Source: Beijerinckiaceae bacterium (GTDB lineage: Bacteria > Pseudomonadota > Alphaproteobacteria > Rhizobiales > Beijerinckiaceae). From it: 64,000 nt of DNA. The notes beneath the pieces were generated by a model, which was not told the origin of the DNA, made no database searches, and was given only the letters and a program-made list of their open reading frames with translations. Positions 63,844 through 64,000 of the stretch are shown here, piece by piece. The stretch lies in NCBI GenBank assembly GCA_947475995.1, contig CANJNI010000014.1:27192-91191 (forward strand). Reading direction: 5' to 3'. The position numbers were made by a program, and so were the translations under genes. Each line of letters starts with the position of its first letter. The stretch's first letter is position 1.

Positions 63844-64000
63844 GATTTAAATTATAAGTCATTGATATTATTGAATATATGACTTACACAAAACTTCCAC
63901 GCTAAAAAATAGCCCCTTGTTTTCATTGGGCCACGACATTATGCTTGCACAAAATGCTGCACAAAGTTGTGGCTACTGAAAACCATAGTGACGTAGGGGC
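63844..64000. other. AT-rich segment after guaA; possible edge of an integrated element
   Basis: No gene is visible in these 157 bases. GC content drops abruptly compared with all preceding DNA. At 63855-63886 an inverted repeat TAAGTCAT..ATGACTTA encloses a second one, ATATT..AATAT. At 63946 and 63959 the octamer TGCACAAA is directly repeated. Such features fit the recombinase-binding end of an island inserted at the guaA 3' end, but the window stops before any integrase could be seen. Confidence 0.5.

Overview
The window is high-GC chromosomal DNA of an alphaproteobacterium. It most likely belongs to the Hyphomicrobiales (Rhizobiales), in or near the Xanthobacteraceae/Bradyrhizobiaceae. This is inferred from the gene order purF, cvpA, radA, alr, dnaB, rplI, DUF2232 gene, rpsR, rpsF, from a GAAC-N7-GAAC LexA-type box, from the abundance of orphan TctC/TAXI binding proteins, and from palindromic repeats of a kind common in these genomes. 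No taxonomic marker such as 16S rRNA is present. No gene-free stretch exceeds 300 bases; the longest is the 299-bp dnaB leader.

Region 1 (1-17.8 kb) is transport and accessory metabolism. It opens with the 3' part of a zinc-type alcohol dehydrogenase, a small unknown protein and an MFS carrier. An apparent operon follows: an enolase-superfamily (mandelate racemase/muconate cycloisomerase type) enzyme, a binding protein, a fused double permease and a second binding protein. Next come an APH/P-loop kinase fusion, an FkbM methyltransferase, a Cys-rich small protein, TspO and a TcuA-like flavoprotein. A second ABC importer of the same Fe3+-type superfamily (ATPase plus fused permease, flanked by two outward-lying binding-protein genes) follows. 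Two tRNA genes, Asn(GTT) and Cys(GCA), mark the end.

Region 2 (18.3-39.9 kb) is a catabolic and uptake district. It holds two exported amidases, two cobalamin-independent methionine-synthase-like catalytic cores, a signal-less 4,5-dihydroxyphthalate-decarboxylase/NMT1-like protein, an HpcH/HpaI aldolase, a LigJ-like 4-oxalomesaconate hydratase, a non-canonical SDR, a fumarylacetoacetase-family hydrolase and a GT39 membrane protein. A TctC binding protein with an exported metallo-beta-lactamase-fold hydrolase lies divergent from a LysR regulator. An OprB porin, a TauD-like dioxygenase, a TAXI binding protein and a D-lactate-dehydrogenase-type flavoenzyme complete it. It reads as scavenging of small aromatic or organic acids, but the ring-opening enzymes and most membrane partners are not here.

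Region 3 (39.9-53 kb) is core housekeeping: purF, cvpA, radA, a 66-aa gene under a probable LexA box, an ArsR/SRPBCC pair with a clear palindromic operator, alr, dnaB, rplI, a DUF2232 membrane protein, rpsR, rpsF, an exported deaminase-like protein, ppx/gppA and rlmE.

Region 4 (53-64 kb) has a type-3 binding protein, a DHA2 efflux pump, a glycine-zipper protein with an internal duplication, a DUF4337 protein, and a low-GC gene broken by an in-frame TGA. It continues with guaB, a MAPEG protein, an RsmB-like rRNA methyltransferase, an Aat-like protein and guaA. A long inverted repeat fills the guaA leader. Base composition drops sharply right after the guaA stop, which looks like the edge of an integrated element.

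The best candidates for something undescribed are the LexA-boxed small protein beside radA, the guaA 3' junction, the nonsense-split low-GC gene, and the hydratase/aldolase/MetE-like cluster.
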